DNA of 64,000 nt from Advenella sp. FME57 (GTDB lineage Bacteria > Pseudomonadota > Gammaproteobacteria > Burkholderiales > Burkholderiaceae_B): positions 62,001 to 126,000 of the forward strand of contig NZ_JABUXU010000013.1 in the NCBI RefSeq assembly GCF_014897675.1. The letters are read 5' to 3'. The position numbers and the translations under genes were made by a program. The notes beneath the pieces were generated by a model, which saw only the letters and a list, made by a program, of their open reading frames with translations, had not been told where the DNA came from and searched no databases. The first letter of the stretch is position 1, and each line of letters begins with the position of its first letter. Positions 9,024 through 18,274 of this stretch are shown here, in pieces.

Positions 9024-10157
9024 ATGCTGACAACAACAGATGGTGTGCAGTTGAATGATCACTGCGGCCATGTTCCGCAATTGGCAACGGGCAGGTTTTC
9101 CTACGCCATTGCCATTCCGGCCAGGAATGAACAGGCGACAATCGTTGCCTGTCTGGATGCGTGCTGGCAAAGCATGCAGCGGGTCGAAGCCGTGGGCAAG
9201 ATTGTGCTGGTGGTCAATAACACCACAGATAACACCCAGGCCCTGGCGGCAGCATGGGCAAGCCAGACAACCTGCCCGCTTGAAATGATCAATATTACAG
9301 TGGCGACCCACTTTTCCCAGGCGGGTTTTATCCGCAGAATGGCGATGCAATGGGCTGCGCTCTCGGTCGTGCCCGATGGTGTTCTTCTGTGCACCGATGC
9401 GGACTCGCGACCAGATATTGACTGGGTGTCCGCCAATCTGGCACAGATTGCTGCCGGCTATGATCTGGTGTGTGGCGACATTTTGCTGGACCAGTCACAT
9501 CCGCAGTATGAGCAAATCTGCGCCATTCATCGAAAGAACACGCTGGAAGGACAGTATCGGCAGACCTGCCTTGAATTGATACATCAACTGGACCCGGATC
9601 CGGATAATACCTGGCCACACCACAATCAGGTTTCCGGCGCCAGTCTGGCTATTCGCAGACTGGTCCATGATGTTGTTGGCGGCGTTCCGGCAGTACCGCT
9701 TTCTGAGGACCGGGCGTTGGCGCAGCGAGTGGCTCTGCATGACTATCGCATTTGCTATTGCGGCCAGGCCAAAGTGGTCACTTCCTGTCGCATGGACGGA
9801 AGGGCGGAAGGCGGTATGGCACAGGCGCTACGTATCCGGGCAGGCAGTGGGGATTTTCTGATCGATGAAGCACTGGAGCCTGCGCATCTGGTGCTGCTGC
9901 GCGCGGGTGCCCGAGCGTCAGCGCGGCGGATGTGGCAGCAGGGACAAAGTTGTCATGACCTGTACGCGTTCCTGAATATCGAATCCTCACGTTACGATGC
10001 GCTGGACAATATCAGGCAATTCGGGATGTTGTGGCAACAGCTTGAGCAGCATGCGCACTGCTTGCGACGGGAACGCGTGTTGTACAGCCAGTTGCCCGTT
10101 CAACTCCAAAGAGTTAAGGCCATGTTGATGCAAGTGGGTGAGCTTGATATGGCTTGA
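9024..10157 (+). CDS. Glycosyltransferase family 2 protein
   Basis: GT2 enzyme of 377 residues. After about 25 residues the fold starts with YAIAIPARNEQATIVACLDA; VVNNTTDNT follows, and the DXD motif lies in CTDADSRPD near residues 123-131. SGASLAIRR and SEDRALAQRV (near 228) are the acceptor/ED motif region. It resembles the soluble GT2 proteins found beside methyltransferase/PIG-L deacetylase genes, but no such partners occur here. A GGA lies before the ATG. The C-terminal 100 residues are helical-looking and not a known domain. Product unknown. Confidence 0.75.
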   Translation: MLTTTDGVQLNDHCGHVPQLATGRFSYAIAIPARNEQATIVACLDACWQSMQRVEAVGKIVLVVNNTTDNTQALAAAWASQTTCPLEMINITVATHFSQAGFIRRMAMQWAALSVVPDGVLLCTDADSRPDIDWVSANLAQIAAGYDLVCGDILLDQSHPQYEQICAIHRKNTLEGQYRQTCLELIHQLDPDPDNTWPHHNQVSGASLAIRRLVHDVVGGVPAVPLSEDRALAQRVALHDYRICYCGQAKVVTSCRMDGRAEGGMAQALRIRAGSGDFLIDEALEPAHLVLLRAGARASARRMWQQGQSCHDLYAFLNIESSRYDALDNIRQFGMLWQQLEQHAHCLRRERVLYSQLPVQLQRVKAMLMQVGELDMA

Positions 10158-10252
10158 AGAAAATGATTTTTTAGTGCGCCTGTTCAGCGTTTACGCAAAC
10201 CGAATGTGAACATTTTTTGCAGACATTCACCGCGTCGATATCAGGAAATTTA

Positions 10253-11704
10253 ATGATGAAATGGATTCTGGCTATAAGTATTCTTGCAGTGTACGCGAAC
10301 ACGATTCTGTTCATTGTGAGCTGGGGGCTGAAATGGTCTGTGCTGTTTGTTAACTGGAGAAAGAGCAGGTTGCAGGCAACGACACCTGTCGATAAGCTGG
10401 TCGCCACACGCGCAGACTACCCGGGAGTATCGGCGGGCCGGGGCGCAGCGTATTTTTCTGTCCATTTGCCCACGCACAACGAGCCCCCCGATATTGTCAT
10501 CAAGACAATCGATTCCATTCTCGCATCCAATTATGATGATTTCGAACTGCTGGTGATTGACAATAATACGAACGATCCTGATTTATGGATGCCGGTGAGT
10601 GATCACTGTATGGAAAAGGGCGCGCGGCTGCGATTCTATCACCGCATCAATGTTGCCAATGCCAAGGCTGGCGCACTGGATATTGCACTGGAACTGCGCA
10701 ATCGCAGGGCTACGCACGTTGTGATTGTAGATGCTGACTATACTGTGGACAGAGATTTTCTGACTCGTGCATCAAACCTGCTGGCGCAGAACGAATACGA
10801 CTATCTTCAGTTTCCCCAGTCTTATCGGGGGCAAGGGGCTGCAGGATTGAAATATGAACTGGGTCTGTATTTTGCGACTGTGACCAGAGCCGCCGATGCG
10901 GCCAATACCATGCTGTTGACCGGCACGTTGTCGGTGATTGCGGTCAAGGCGCTTCGTACGTTGGGCGGATGGAAAACTTCTACACTAACCGAGGACGCAG
11001 AAATCGGACTCCAATTGCATATGCGTGGATTCCGTGGTCGCTATATTGCGCAGTCGGCCGGCGCGGGCTTGCTGCCGTTTACCTTTTTTGATTTGGAAAA
11101 ACAGCGGGAGCGCTGGATTCACGGTAATTTCCAGGTGCTTACCCGGTATTTCACCCGGATTATGACCGTGAAAAAAAATTATCTTCTGCCGATTCTGTCC
11201 CAGCTGTCAGCCTGGTTTGCCTTTTTACTGATACCCATGGTCTTTATGCTCCTGATTCCGCTCTTTGCGGGCTATGGACCCTTGTCCAATCCCGCCGCAG
11301 TGGCGCTGGCAATTGCAGCAACAACAATTATTCTTGATTTTGTGTCACGGTTTGTCTTTATCCGGCTTTCCGGCGTGGGCACAAAGCTGACTGAAGTGCT
11401 CGATACGTTTGTCGTTTCCTGGGCGCTTGCAGGAAGAAGTTCGCTGGCCACCTTTACCGGGAATTTGCCAGCCGCCAGAATATTTCATCGCACCAACAAG
11501 AGTATTTGCGACGAATCGGCAGAGGTACGCAGCACAACCACGACGGTGGTGGCCATTCTCGGGGCCATGGCGATTCTTCAGGGTTTGCTGATGGCCCAAC
11601 CAACGGTTGTGGTGGCAGGAATGTTGTCAGTGCTTATGCTGCCTTTTCAATGGCTGGCCAGCAGGCGGTTGCTGCGCTACCGCAATCATTTTCGGGTACG
11701 TTAA
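10253..11704 (+). CDS. Membrane glycosyltransferase, processive GT2 (cellulose/mannan synthase-like)
   Basis: Integral-membrane GT2 of 483 residues. One helix at the N-terminus (about 3-24) precedes the cytoplasmic catalytic domain: LPTHNEPPDIVIKTIDS, DADYTVD near 160, TEDAEIGLQLHMRG near 246, and QRERWIHG near 283, the QxxRW motif of processive synthases. Three or four helices follow at the C-terminus. The start at 10253 is chosen because AGGA precedes it by 8 bases; an in-frame codon at 10217 is further upstream without a site. It has no PilZ domain, so no direct c-di-GMP control is visible. It may make or extrude a polymer assembled with the three soluble glycosyltransferases upstream. Confidence 0.82.
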   Translation: MMKWILAISILAVYANTILFIVSWGLKWSVLFVNWRKSRLQATTPVDKLVATRADYPGVSAGRGAAYFSVHLPTHNEPPDIVIKTIDSILASNYDDFELLVIDNNTNDPDLWMPVSDHCMEKGARLRFYHRINVANAKAGALDIALELRNRRATHVVIVDADYTVDRDFLTRASNLLAQNEYDYLQFPQSYRGQGAAGLKYELGLYFATVTRAADAANTMLLTGTLSVIAVKALRTLGGWKTSTLTEDAEIGLQLHMRGFRGRYIAQSAGAGLLPFTFFDLEKQRERWIHGNFQVLTRYFTRIMTVKKNYLLPILSQLSAWFAFLLIPMVFMLLIPLFAGYGPLSNPAAVALAIAATTIILDFVSRFVFIRLSGVGTKLTEVLDTFVVSWALAGRSSLATFTGNLPAARIFHRTNKSICDESAEVRSTTTTVVAILGAMAILQGLLMAQPTVVVAGMLSVLMLPFQWLASRRLLRYRNHFRVR

Positions 11705-11808
11705 GGGTCGCTATTTTGTTGCGTCACATGGCAATGACGCGCTGGGGCTGTTTTTGCCTGCTGCACCGGCTAACTTGCCAGGCGGATCCACCTGGCTGGC
11801 CTGCCTGG

Positions 11809-12900
11809 TTAATCGGCCTGACTAATGGCGGTTTCCTGAATGGGAATGATCGCCGGCTTGGTTCTAGCCGTCTTTTCAGGCGTCGCCGTCTGTTCCTGGC
11901 TGATCAGACGGTCCAGTCCCTTGCGAAACTTGATCGGGCCGCCATCGAGCTTCAGATTGATGAATGGCGTGCGGCGATTGTCCATGCCCTTTTGTACGGC
12001 GCCCAGCACGATCCGGTCTTCTTCAAATGCCTTGCGTACGCCTTCGGCAAATTGGCGCGACACGTCTGCATCATTGGGACTGAAGTTTCTAAGCTGGAAC
12101 CAAAAGTAGCGCGTGGTCTTTTCGTCGACTGGCGTCAGAAAATTATAGGAGTCCATCAGAAATACATCGGGATGGGTCGCCGCTTCGTCGCCGCCGGTGC
12201 CAGCAGGCGTAAAGACGGCCTTGATGATGGCGTGTGACGGATAGCGCACTTCGTAATGCTGCTTGCGATCGCAGTTGCCGGTGAACTTGACGAACTTCGC
12301 ATAGAAAGGAGCAACTTCCGTGTCATACATCCAGCGCGAGACGATGACGCCGTTATCAGTCACCGTTGTGGTCAAGGGTTCGTTCACACAGGCGCTGTTG
12401 CCGAACGAACTGCGGTGTACCCAGGCCACATGCGAAGGGTCCAGCAGATTGTCGGTCATGTACAGGTAGTTGCATTCGACCATCATTGCGTCGCCCTGAT
12501 TGATTCCCCAGTCAGGATGGCCATACTCTGCAATATGCGGGATCAGGGAAGCGTCAGCTTTTTCTGCGTCGCCCATCCAGACCCAGACCAGACCGTATTT
12601 TTCGGTTGTGGCAAAATTCTTGACGGTGGCTGCACGGGGAATTTTTGCGCCCGGGGCGAAAATACAGGCGCCCTGGCCGTTGAAGGTCAGCCCGTGGTAG
12701 CCGCATTCAACGGCGTCATCGATGAGCCGGCCCATTGACAAGGGCAGTTTACGGTGCGGGCAGGCGTCTTCAAGGGCGACGACCTGACCGTCCTGCTGGC
12801 GATAGAACACCAGATATTCATTGAGCAATTGCAATGGATAAAGCTCATGGACAATGTCGTGGCTCCATGCCGCGACATACCATGCATTCTTCAGAAACAT
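11809..12900 (-). CDS. Rieske non-haem iron oxygenase, VanA-like (aromatic O-demethylase oxygenase subunit)
   Basis: Oxygenase component that would demethylate or hydroxylate an aromatic acid, 363 residues. The Rieske 2Fe-2S ligands are C47-P-H49 and C66-G-Y-H69; the mononuclear iron ligands are in LLDPSHVAWVH (D154, H157, H162). The N-terminus MFLKNAWYVAAW and the motif order match vanillate O-demethylase oxygenase subunits. The partner reductase (VanB) is not next to it: the neighbours are a glycosyltransferase and gshA. The C-terminal 30 residues (TATPEKTARTK onward) are a low-complexity tail. The substrate could be vanillate, another methoxylated aromatic or an unrelated ring, so no gene symbol is given. 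Confidence 0.85.
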   Translation of the reverse strand: MFLKNAWYVAAWSHDIVHELYPLQLLNEYLVFYRQQDGQVVALEDACPHRKLPLSMGRLIDDAVECGYHGLTFNGQGACIFAPGAKIPRAATVKNFATTEKYGLVWVWMGDAEKADASLIPHIAEYGHPDWGINQGDAMMVECNYLYMTDNLLDPSHVAWVHRSSFGNSACVNEPLTTTVTDNGVIVSRWMYDTEVAPFYAKFVKFTGNCDRKQHYEVRYPSHAIIKAVFTPAGTGGDEAATHPDVFLMDSYNFLTPVDEKTTRYFWFQLRNFSPNDADVSRQFAEGVRKAFEEDRIVLGAVQKGMDNRRTPFINLKLDGGPIKFRKGLDRLISQEQTATPEKTARTKPAIIPIQETAISQAD

Positions 12901-12912
12901 GAAAATCTCCGT

Positions 12913-14466
12913 TTATTCCGGCCGTTTCAGAGCCGCCATATAACGCTCGACATATTCGTCAAAGCTTTCGTTGTCGGACGCTTCTATCGCCGCTTGTTCC
13001 TCAAGCGATTTTTGCACGCTGGCGCGCATTTTCTGCTCGGTGTCGGCAGACAGTTCATCAAAGCGAAGCTCGTCGGACAGGCGCTGGCTTTGCAACTGGG
13101 TATAGTCGGCAAAACTCAGGCCGCTGTCGCGAAGCTCCTGCAGGATACGGGCTGAGGGCGTGGCAGAGACGTCATCCAGTTTGTGACGCTGCTCCTGGAT
13201 CGCCGCGCTGTATTGCGTGGTGCTGAAAGCGATATCCAGTTCCTTGGCGTACAGTGCAATCTGGTCGAGCAATTGATTGCCCCAGGCCGGGATGGAAATG
13301 TCTTCGCCGTTGCTGGTCAGGCGCAATGAGGGGTCGCGGCCGCGGTTGACTACGTCGGTGAAGTTGGCCTGGCTTTCTTCACAGAAACCGTCGTAAGGGA
13401 AAAGCCGGCTGTCATGCACGGCACAGAACAGCAGGAACGCGTCCATGAAATGACAGGTTGCGTTTGAAATACCGACAGCGCTGAAAGGATCAATATCCAG
13501 GCAGCGGATCTCGACGTACTGGATGCCACGCTCCATGAGCGCCGTAATGGGTCTTTCGCCACGTGCGGTGGTGCGCTTGGGCCGAATCGTTGAGTAGTAC
13601 TCATTTTCGATCTGCAGCACATTGGTGTTCAGTTGAATCCACTGACCGTCGCGATGGGTGCCCAGCGCCTGATACTCGGGCCAGGGTTGCGTGACGGCGT
13701 GATACATTTTCCTGATGAAGGTAGACAGGTCGTTGTAGCACATTCTCAGCCCAGCCTGTGCATCGTTCTGGTAGCCCAGGTCGCTCATGCGCAGGCTGGT
13801 GGCGTAGGGCAGATACAGCGTGTCGTGATCCAGTTCGCGCAAGGGGTTGGGCCGATCGCCCAGAAATGACCGGGGGACTGCGGGCGACGCGCCGAACAGA
13901 TACATGAGCAGCCAGTTATAACGGGTGAAATTGCGGATCAGTCCCATGTAGCCGACAGACTGGCGCTCAGTCTCTGTTGCGCCATCGAGATCAAGAATCT
14001 GCCACAGCGAGTCGGGCAGTGAAAAATTGTAATGCAGTCCGGCAATGCATTGCATGGTGCGGCCATAGCGCTCAGCCAGGCCGCGGCGATACACATGGCG
14101 CAGCATGCCGCTGTTGGATTTTCCGTAAGTTGCAATGGGAATCTGGTCGTCGGCAGGCAGATGCCCTGGCATCGACTGCATCCAGATGCTTTCGGACGGG
14201 AACTGGCGGGTGGCAAAGCGGTGTACGTCGGTCAGCTCTTCGAGCAGACCGTCCACTGAAGTATGTGTCCCGGTAATCAGCTCGATCAGCGCTTCCGAAT
14301 AATCGGTCGTGATATTCGGATGGGTCAGCGCGGAGCCCAGAAGAGTACTGTGCGGCGTGGTGGCGAGCGCGCCATCACGGTCGATCCGTAGCCCTTCGCG
14401 TTCAATTCCGCGTAGAATATGAGTTAGCGAGTCTCGATGCTGCTGTAGTGTGGTCATGCGCTGCAC
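12913..14466 (-). CDS. gshA: Glutamate-cysteine ligase (GshA)
   Basis: Catalyses ATP-dependent joining of glutamate and cysteine, the first step of glutathione synthesis. At 517 residues it matches the proteobacterial GshA type 1 (about 518). Landmarks are GIEREGLRIDRDG and TTDYSEALIELITGTH near the N-terminus, the ATP/Glu-binding site of the family, and KSNSGMLRHVYRRGLAERYG around 170-190. Two starts are possible: GTG at 14466, with AGGA six bases upstream, or ATG at 14457; the former is given. It lies 12 bases upstream of the oxygenase gene and may be co-transcribed with it, though they share no obvious function. Divergent from the lipoprotein gene. Confidence 0.93.
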   Translation of the reverse strand: MQRMTTLQQHRDSLTHILRGIEREGLRIDRDGALATTPHSTLLGSALTHPNITTDYSEALIELITGTHTSVDGLLEELTDVHRFATRQFPSESIWMQSMPGHLPADDQIPIATYGKSNSGMLRHVYRRGLAERYGRTMQCIAGLHYNFSLPDSLWQILDLDGATETERQSVGYMGLIRNFTRYNWLLMYLFGASPAVPRSFLGDRPNPLRELDHDTLYLPYATSLRMSDLGYQNDAQAGLRMCYNDLSTFIRKMYHAVTQPWPEYQALGTHRDGQWIQLNTNVLQIENEYYSTIRPKRTTARGERPITALMERGIQYVEIRCLDIDPFSAVGISNATCHFMDAFLLFCAVHDSRLFPYDGFCEESQANFTDVVNRGRDPSLRLTSNGEDISIPAWGNQLLDQIALYAKELDIAFSTTQYSAAIQEQRHKLDDVSATPSARILQELRDSGLSFADYTQLQSQRLSDELRFDELSADTEQKMRASVQKSLEEQAAIEASDNESFDEYVERYMAALKRPE

Positions 14467-14566
14467 AAGTCGTCCTGAGATATCTCTGAAATCAATAATT
14501 GCTGATTTTAAGGGAGTTCCGCAGCTTTTCAGTTTTAAACGGTTTGTTTCGAATTAATTAATTTGG

Positions 14567-15079
14567 GTGGTGCAGGTGATCAAACGTCTGGCTCTTGTTT
14601 TTTTCATGGTTTTGTTGGCAGGTTGTTCGCCAAAATACGATTGGCGCGAAGTGTCTACCGCTGGTGGGCGGGTCCAGGCGATTTTTCCTGATAAGCCGCG
14701 CAGCGAATCGCGCACTACGGAAATCGAAGGGGTGTCATATCCCTTTACCATGGACATGGCGTTGGTGGACGATCAGGTATTTGCGGTTGTCTACAGTTTG
14801 TTGCCGGAGGCAAAGCAGGACGAGGCCAGTACGCGCAAGGCGGGTGAGGCACTGCTTCGCTCGATATACGCCAGCATGAATGAGACGTTGCCCGAGCCGT
14901 TGCCGCCATTCGGACAGAAACTGACTTTCAGAAAAGCCGTGGGCAACGAGAATGCAAGCGTCTACGTCAAGGTATTTGCGGGCAGTGGCGTGATTGCCCA
15001 GGCCTACGCGGCCGGTCAGGACAACACGCTGAAAGAGTCGGTTGCGGACGAATTTCTGAACGGCATGACGCTCCGATAA
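14567..15079 (+). CDS. Putative lipoprotein of unknown function
   Basis: 170-residue protein with a short basic N-terminus, a hydrophobic stretch and a lipobox LLAGC (Cys20), hence a predicted lipoprotein anchored in the envelope. The mature part begins SPKYDWREVSTAGGRVQAIFPDKP and is about 150 residues with no motif I recognise. The start is one of three closely spaced GTG codons (14567, 14570, 14576); all leave a workable signal. It precedes the metX promoter and is not obviously part of that operon. Related small lipoproteins occur in Alcaligenaceae, but their role is unknown to me. Confidence 0.65.
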   Translation: MVQVIKRLALVFFMVLLAGCSPKYDWREVSTAGGRVQAIFPDKPRSESRTTEIEGVSYPFTMDMALVDDQVFAVVYSLLPEAKQDEASTRKAGEALLRSIYASMNETLPEPLPPFGQKLTFRKAVGNENASVYVKVFAGSGVIAQAYAAGQDNTLKESVADEFLNGMTLR

Positions 15080-15083
15080 CGGC

Positions 15084-15112
15084 CTGTCTGCTGGTTTTTA
15101 AAATGATACAAT
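15084..15112 (+). promoter_or_regulatory. Candidate metX promoter
   Basis: TACAAT at 15107-15112 is a good -10 box; 17 bases upstream is a weak -35, CTGTCT (15084-15089). Transcription would start near 15119, only a few bases before the first helix of the riboswitch, which supports the assignment. Confidence 0.5.
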
Positions 15113-15120
15113 GCTGTAAA

Positions 15121-15183
15121 GGTCGGCGCCGATTTGTCTGATCCGCTTGCGGGCGCCTCAAAAATCCCGCTAAAAAGGTCCGT
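15121..15183 (+). promoter_or_regulatory. SAM-II (SAM-alpha) riboswitch controlling metX
   Basis: The leader carries the SAM-II hallmarks in order: a P1 helix formed by GGCGCC (15125-15130) and GGCGCC (15152-15157), the GATTTG loop start right after the first arm (consensus GAUUUA), a GCTTGC-containing loop, an A-rich linker, and the invariant 3' pseudoknot strand GCTAAAAAGG (15169-15178). The final AAGG doubles as the ribosome-binding site, five bases before the metX ATG at 15184. Ligand-bound RNA would hide this site and block metX translation when S-adenosylmethionine is plentiful. Recognised by motif and layout; no covariance search was run. Confidence 0.9.
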
Positions 15184-16380
15184 ATGGTCTCACAACATTC
15201 TACTTCACAGCAGTCTGTGGGCGTGGTTACGCCCCAATTTCTTCAGTTCGATCAACCGCTCACGCTCAGCAGTGGCCAGGTGTTACCGTCGTACACGCTC
15301 GCCGTGGAAACCTATGGTACGCTCAACCCCCAGCGCAGCAACGCCGTGCTCGTCTGTCATGCGCTCAATGCGTCGCATCATGTTGCAGGCGTGTCGGCCA
15401 CCGACGCAAAAGACGTTGGCTGGTGGGACAATATGGTCGGACCTGGAAAGCCGGTGGACACGAATATCTATTTCGTCATCGGGGTCAATAATCTGGGTTC
15501 GTGCTTCGGCTCGACGGGGCCGGCCTCGATCGACCCGGCGACGGGCAAGCCCTGGGGATCAACCTTCCCGGTCGTGACGGTCGAAGACTGGGTGAGGGCC
15601 CAGGCCCGGGTCGCAGATCACTTCGGCATTGACCGGTTTGCTGCGGTCATGGGTGGTTCGCTGGGGGGGATGCAGGCGCTGAGCTGGGCCATTGAGTTGC
15701 CCGAGCGCATCGCCCATTGTGTGGTGGTCGCCAGCACCACTAATCTGTCGGCACAAAATATTGCCTTTAACGAAGTGGCGCGGCGCGCGATTATCAGCGA
15801 TCCCGATTTCCATGGCGGCAATTATTATGAATACAATACCGTGCCCGCACGCGGCCTGTCCGTCGCGCGCATGGTGGGACATATCACCTATCTGTCAGAT
15901 GACGACATGGCCGAAAAATTCGGGCGCGCAAAACGCAATCCGACGGAGGACGGGCAGTTCCGGTTCGGCTACGATGTCGAGTTCGAGGTCGAGTCCTATC
16001 TGCGTTATCAGGGCGAGAAATTTTCCAGATATTTTGATGCCAACACCTATTTGCTGATTACGCGGGCGCTGGATTACTTCGATCCGGCCAGCAAACATGG
16101 CGGCGACCTGACCGAAGCCCTGCGTCCGGCGCAGGCTGAATTTCTGACGGTGTCTTTTTCCACCGACTGGCGCTTTCCGCCGGAACGTTCGCGTGAACTG
16201 GTAAAGGCGCTGCTCAAAAACGGGCAGCCGGTTACCTATGCCGAAATTGACGCACCACATGGACACGATGCGTTTCTGCTCGACGACCCGCGCTACCATG
16301 CAGTGGTCAGGGCGTACTATCAGCGCATTGCCGACAGCCTGAACCTGACGGCGGTGCAACTTGATCAGGAAGCAGCATGA
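15184..16380 (+). CDS. metX: Homoserine O-acyltransferase (MetX)
   Basis: Transfers an acyl group (acetyl from acetyl-CoA, or succinyl in many proteobacterial relatives) to homoserine, the committed step of methionine synthesis. 398 residues, alpha/beta-hydrolase fold. The nucleophile elbow is GGSLGGMQ with Ser near 159. LNASHHVAG and [12 protein letters not shown] are family signatures of the oxyanion region. The acid is in STDWRFPP near 328 and the His in HGHDAFLLD near 358. Acetyl versus succinyl specificity cannot be fixed by eye. The stop overlaps metW (ATGA). Expression is controlled by the SAM-II riboswitch immediately upstream. Confidence 0.95.
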   Translation: MVSQHSTSQQSVGVVTPQFLQFDQPLTLSSGQVLPSYTLAVETYGTLNPQRSNAVLVCHALNASHHVAGVSATDAKDVGWWDNMVGPGKPVDTNIYFVIGVNNLGSCFGSTGPASIDPATGKPWGSTFPVVTVEDWVRAQARVADHFGIDRFAAVMGGSLGGMQALSWAIELPERIAHCVVVASTTNLSAQNIAFNEVARRAIISDPDFHGGNYYEYNTVPARGLSVARMVGHITYLSDDDMAEKFGRAKRNPTEDGQFRFGYDVEFEVESYLRYQGEKFSRYFDANTYLLITRALDYFDPASKHGGDLTEALRPAQAEFLTVSFSTDWRFPPERSRELVKALLKNGQPVTYAEIDAPHGHDAFLLDDPRYHAVVRAYYQRIADSLNLTAVQLDQEAA

Positions 16381-16997
16381 CGACAACGACAGAGCAAAAA
16401 AAAGTACGCGCCGACCTATTGCGCATTGCCGGCTGGATTCGCGACGACTCCCGGGTGCTTGACCTGGGGTGCGGAGACGGTATGCTGCTTGCCCATTTGC
16501 AGAGCCGGTGCGGCGTCACGGCGGTGGGGGTGGAAAAGGAAGACGCCCAGGTTATCGCCTGCGTCAACAAAGGGGTGCGCGTGATTCAGCAGGACCTGGA
16601 GGAAGGCCTGGCCATGTTCGATGACCGGCAGTTCGATACGGTTGTGCTTTCCCAGACCTTGCAGGCTGTCGTCAACACCGAACATATTTTGAAGGAAATG
16701 GGACGCGTTGCACGCTATGGCGTGGTGTCGTTTCCCAACTTCGGCCACTGGACGCATGGTTTGTCCATACTGACCGGACGCATGCCGGTTACCGGTCAGA
16801 TGCCCTATGAGTGGTATAACACACCCAATATTCATTTATGTACGCTGAAAGATTTTGAGGATCTGGCCCTGCGCCTTGGATTCCGGATTCTGGAGCGTGC
16901 CACCTTCCGGGAAGAAACCGAGATCTCCCTGTTGCCCAGTCTGCGCAGTACGCTGGCGGTTTATCATTTCGAGACCGACAGAAAGCCTACGCCATGA
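16377..16997 (+). CDS. metW: MetW, methyltransferase-like protein of methionine biosynthesis
   Basis: 206-residue SAM-dependent methyltransferase-fold protein always coupled to metX in proteobacteria; it is needed with MetX for homoserine acylation in several species. The glycine-rich SAM motif [11 protein letters not shown] lies at about 25-36, and SFPNFGHW and the [11 protein letters not shown] segment (about 140-150) are characteristic of MetW. ATGA overlap with metX and a similar overlap with the next gene show translational coupling. A run of eight A bases in codons 7-10 is a possible slippage site but the frame is intact. Confidence 0.93.
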   Translation: MTTTTEQKKVRADLLRIAGWIRDDSRVLDLGCGDGMLLAHLQSRCGVTAVGVEKEDAQVIACVNKGVRVIQQDLEEGLAMFDDRQFDTVVLSQTLQAVVNTEHILKEMGRVARYGVVSFPNFGHWTHGLSILTGRMPVTGQMPYEWYNTPNIHLCTLKDFEDLALRLGFRILERATFREETEISLLPSLRSTLAVYHFETDRKPTP

Positions 16998-18265
16998 TAA
17001 ACCTGATCCGCCCGTATCTGAGCCCGCGAGTCTATCCGCTGTTGCTGCTGGGCCTGGCCAGCGGGCTGCCGCTAGCGCTCACGGGCGGAACATTGCAGGC
17101 CTGGGCCACGGTCGAAGACGTGCCGCTCACCGAAATTGGTTTCCTGACATTGGTGGGCGCAGCCTATACATTCAAGTTTTTGTGGGCGCCTTTTATTGAC
17201 CGCTATGTGCCGCCTTTCATGGGAAGGCGTCGCGGCTGGATGGCCTTGTCGCAGATCCTGCTGGGTCTGACCATTTGCGGCATGGGCCTGCTGGACCCGT
17301 CGCGCTCGCTGTTCTGGCTGGCGGCGCTGGCCACGTTGGTGGCGTTTCTGTCGGCAACCCAGGATATTGCATTTGACGCCTACAGTGCCGATGTGCTGCG
17401 CCATGAGGAGCGCGCAGCAGGGGCGGCGATACGGACACTGGGCTATCGCATTGGCATGGTTGTGTCGGGCGGGCTGGCCATCTGGCTGGCTGCCGTCTGG
17501 ATGGGCTGGAGCGGCATGTATATCTTCATGGGCCTGCTGATGTTCAGTGCCGCGGTGCTGACCTGGCTGGCACCCGAGCCCGAGGCGGCCGGGGCCAACG
17601 TCGCGCCGCGCACCTTGTATGATGCGTTCACCGTCCCGTTCCAGGAATTCTTTTCGCGCAAGGGCGCCATCAGTATTCTGGCGCTGATTGTACTGTACAA
17701 GCTGGGCGATGCCTTTGCGGGTGCGTTGTCGACCACGTTTCTGATCCGCGGCGCCGGGTTTTCGCCGGAAGTGGTCGGCTCCGTCAACAAAATTCTTGCG
17801 GTGGTGGCAACCATCGTTGGTGCGCTTATCGGTGGCGGCATCATGGGCAAGCTGGGGCTGTACCGCTCCCTGATGTTTTTTGGTCTGCTGCAGGCGCTGT
17901 CCAATTTGATGTATATGATGATTGCACTGCATCCCCAGAACCTGCCCCTGATGGCGCTGGGCGTGGGTTTCGAGAATCTCTGTGGCGGCCTGGGGACGGC
18001 CGCGTTCGTCGCCCTGTTGATGGCGTTATGCCATGTGCAATTTACCGCCAGCCAGTTTGCGCTGTTATCGGCCTTGTCGGCCGTTGGCCGCGTATTTGTC
18101 GCGGGGCCGCTGACGCCGCCGATTGTAGAGGCCTATGGCTGGCCGGCTTTTTTTGTATTTACTTTTTTTATAGCATTGCCGGGACTGCTGGTCCTTTGGC
18201 TTATGCGTGCCGGAATAAAGGCGCTGGAAAAAGATCCATCACCGGCACCCGAGACCGGCGCTTGA
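16994..18265 (+). CDS. ampG: AmpG-family muropeptide permease (MFS)
   Basis: Inner-membrane major-facilitator protein, 423 residues, with about 12 hydrophobic helices. AmpG imports GlcNAc-anhydro-muropeptides for peptidoglycan recycling. The opening YPLLLLGLASGLPLALTGGT, then LKFLWAP-type FKFLWAPFIDRY near 57-68 and ATQDIAFDAYSADVL near 118-132, are AmpG hallmarks. It overlaps metW by 4 bases; metX-metW-ampG is a recurrent arrangement in betaproteobacteria, so part of its expression would follow the metX leader. Substrate is inferred from family. Confidence 0.88.
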   Translation: MINLIRPYLSPRVYPLLLLGLASGLPLALTGGTLQAWATVEDVPLTEIGFLTLVGAAYTFKFLWAPFIDRYVPPFMGRRRGWMALSQILLGLTICGMGLLDPSRSLFWLAALATLVAFLSATQDIAFDAYSADVLRHEERAAGAAIRTLGYRIGMVVSGGLAIWLAAVWMGWSGMYIFMGLLMFSAAVLTWLAPEPEAAGANVAPRTLYDAFTVPFQEFFSRKGAISILALIVLYKLGDAFAGALSTTFLIRGAGFSPEVVGSVNKILAVVATIVGALIGGGIMGKLGLYRSLMFFGLLQALSNLMYMMIALHPQNLPLMALGVGFENLCGGLGTAAFVALLMALCHVQFTASQFALLSALSAVGRVFVAGPLTPPIVEAYGWPAFFVFTFFIALPGLLVLWLMRAGIKALEKDPSPAPETGA

Positions 18266-18274
18266 ACGAGACGA

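Noticed and set aside
16396-16403. Run of eight A bases at the start of metW, a possible phase-variable tract
   Set aside because: The frame is intact, metW is a biosynthetic gene, and single runs of this length are common.
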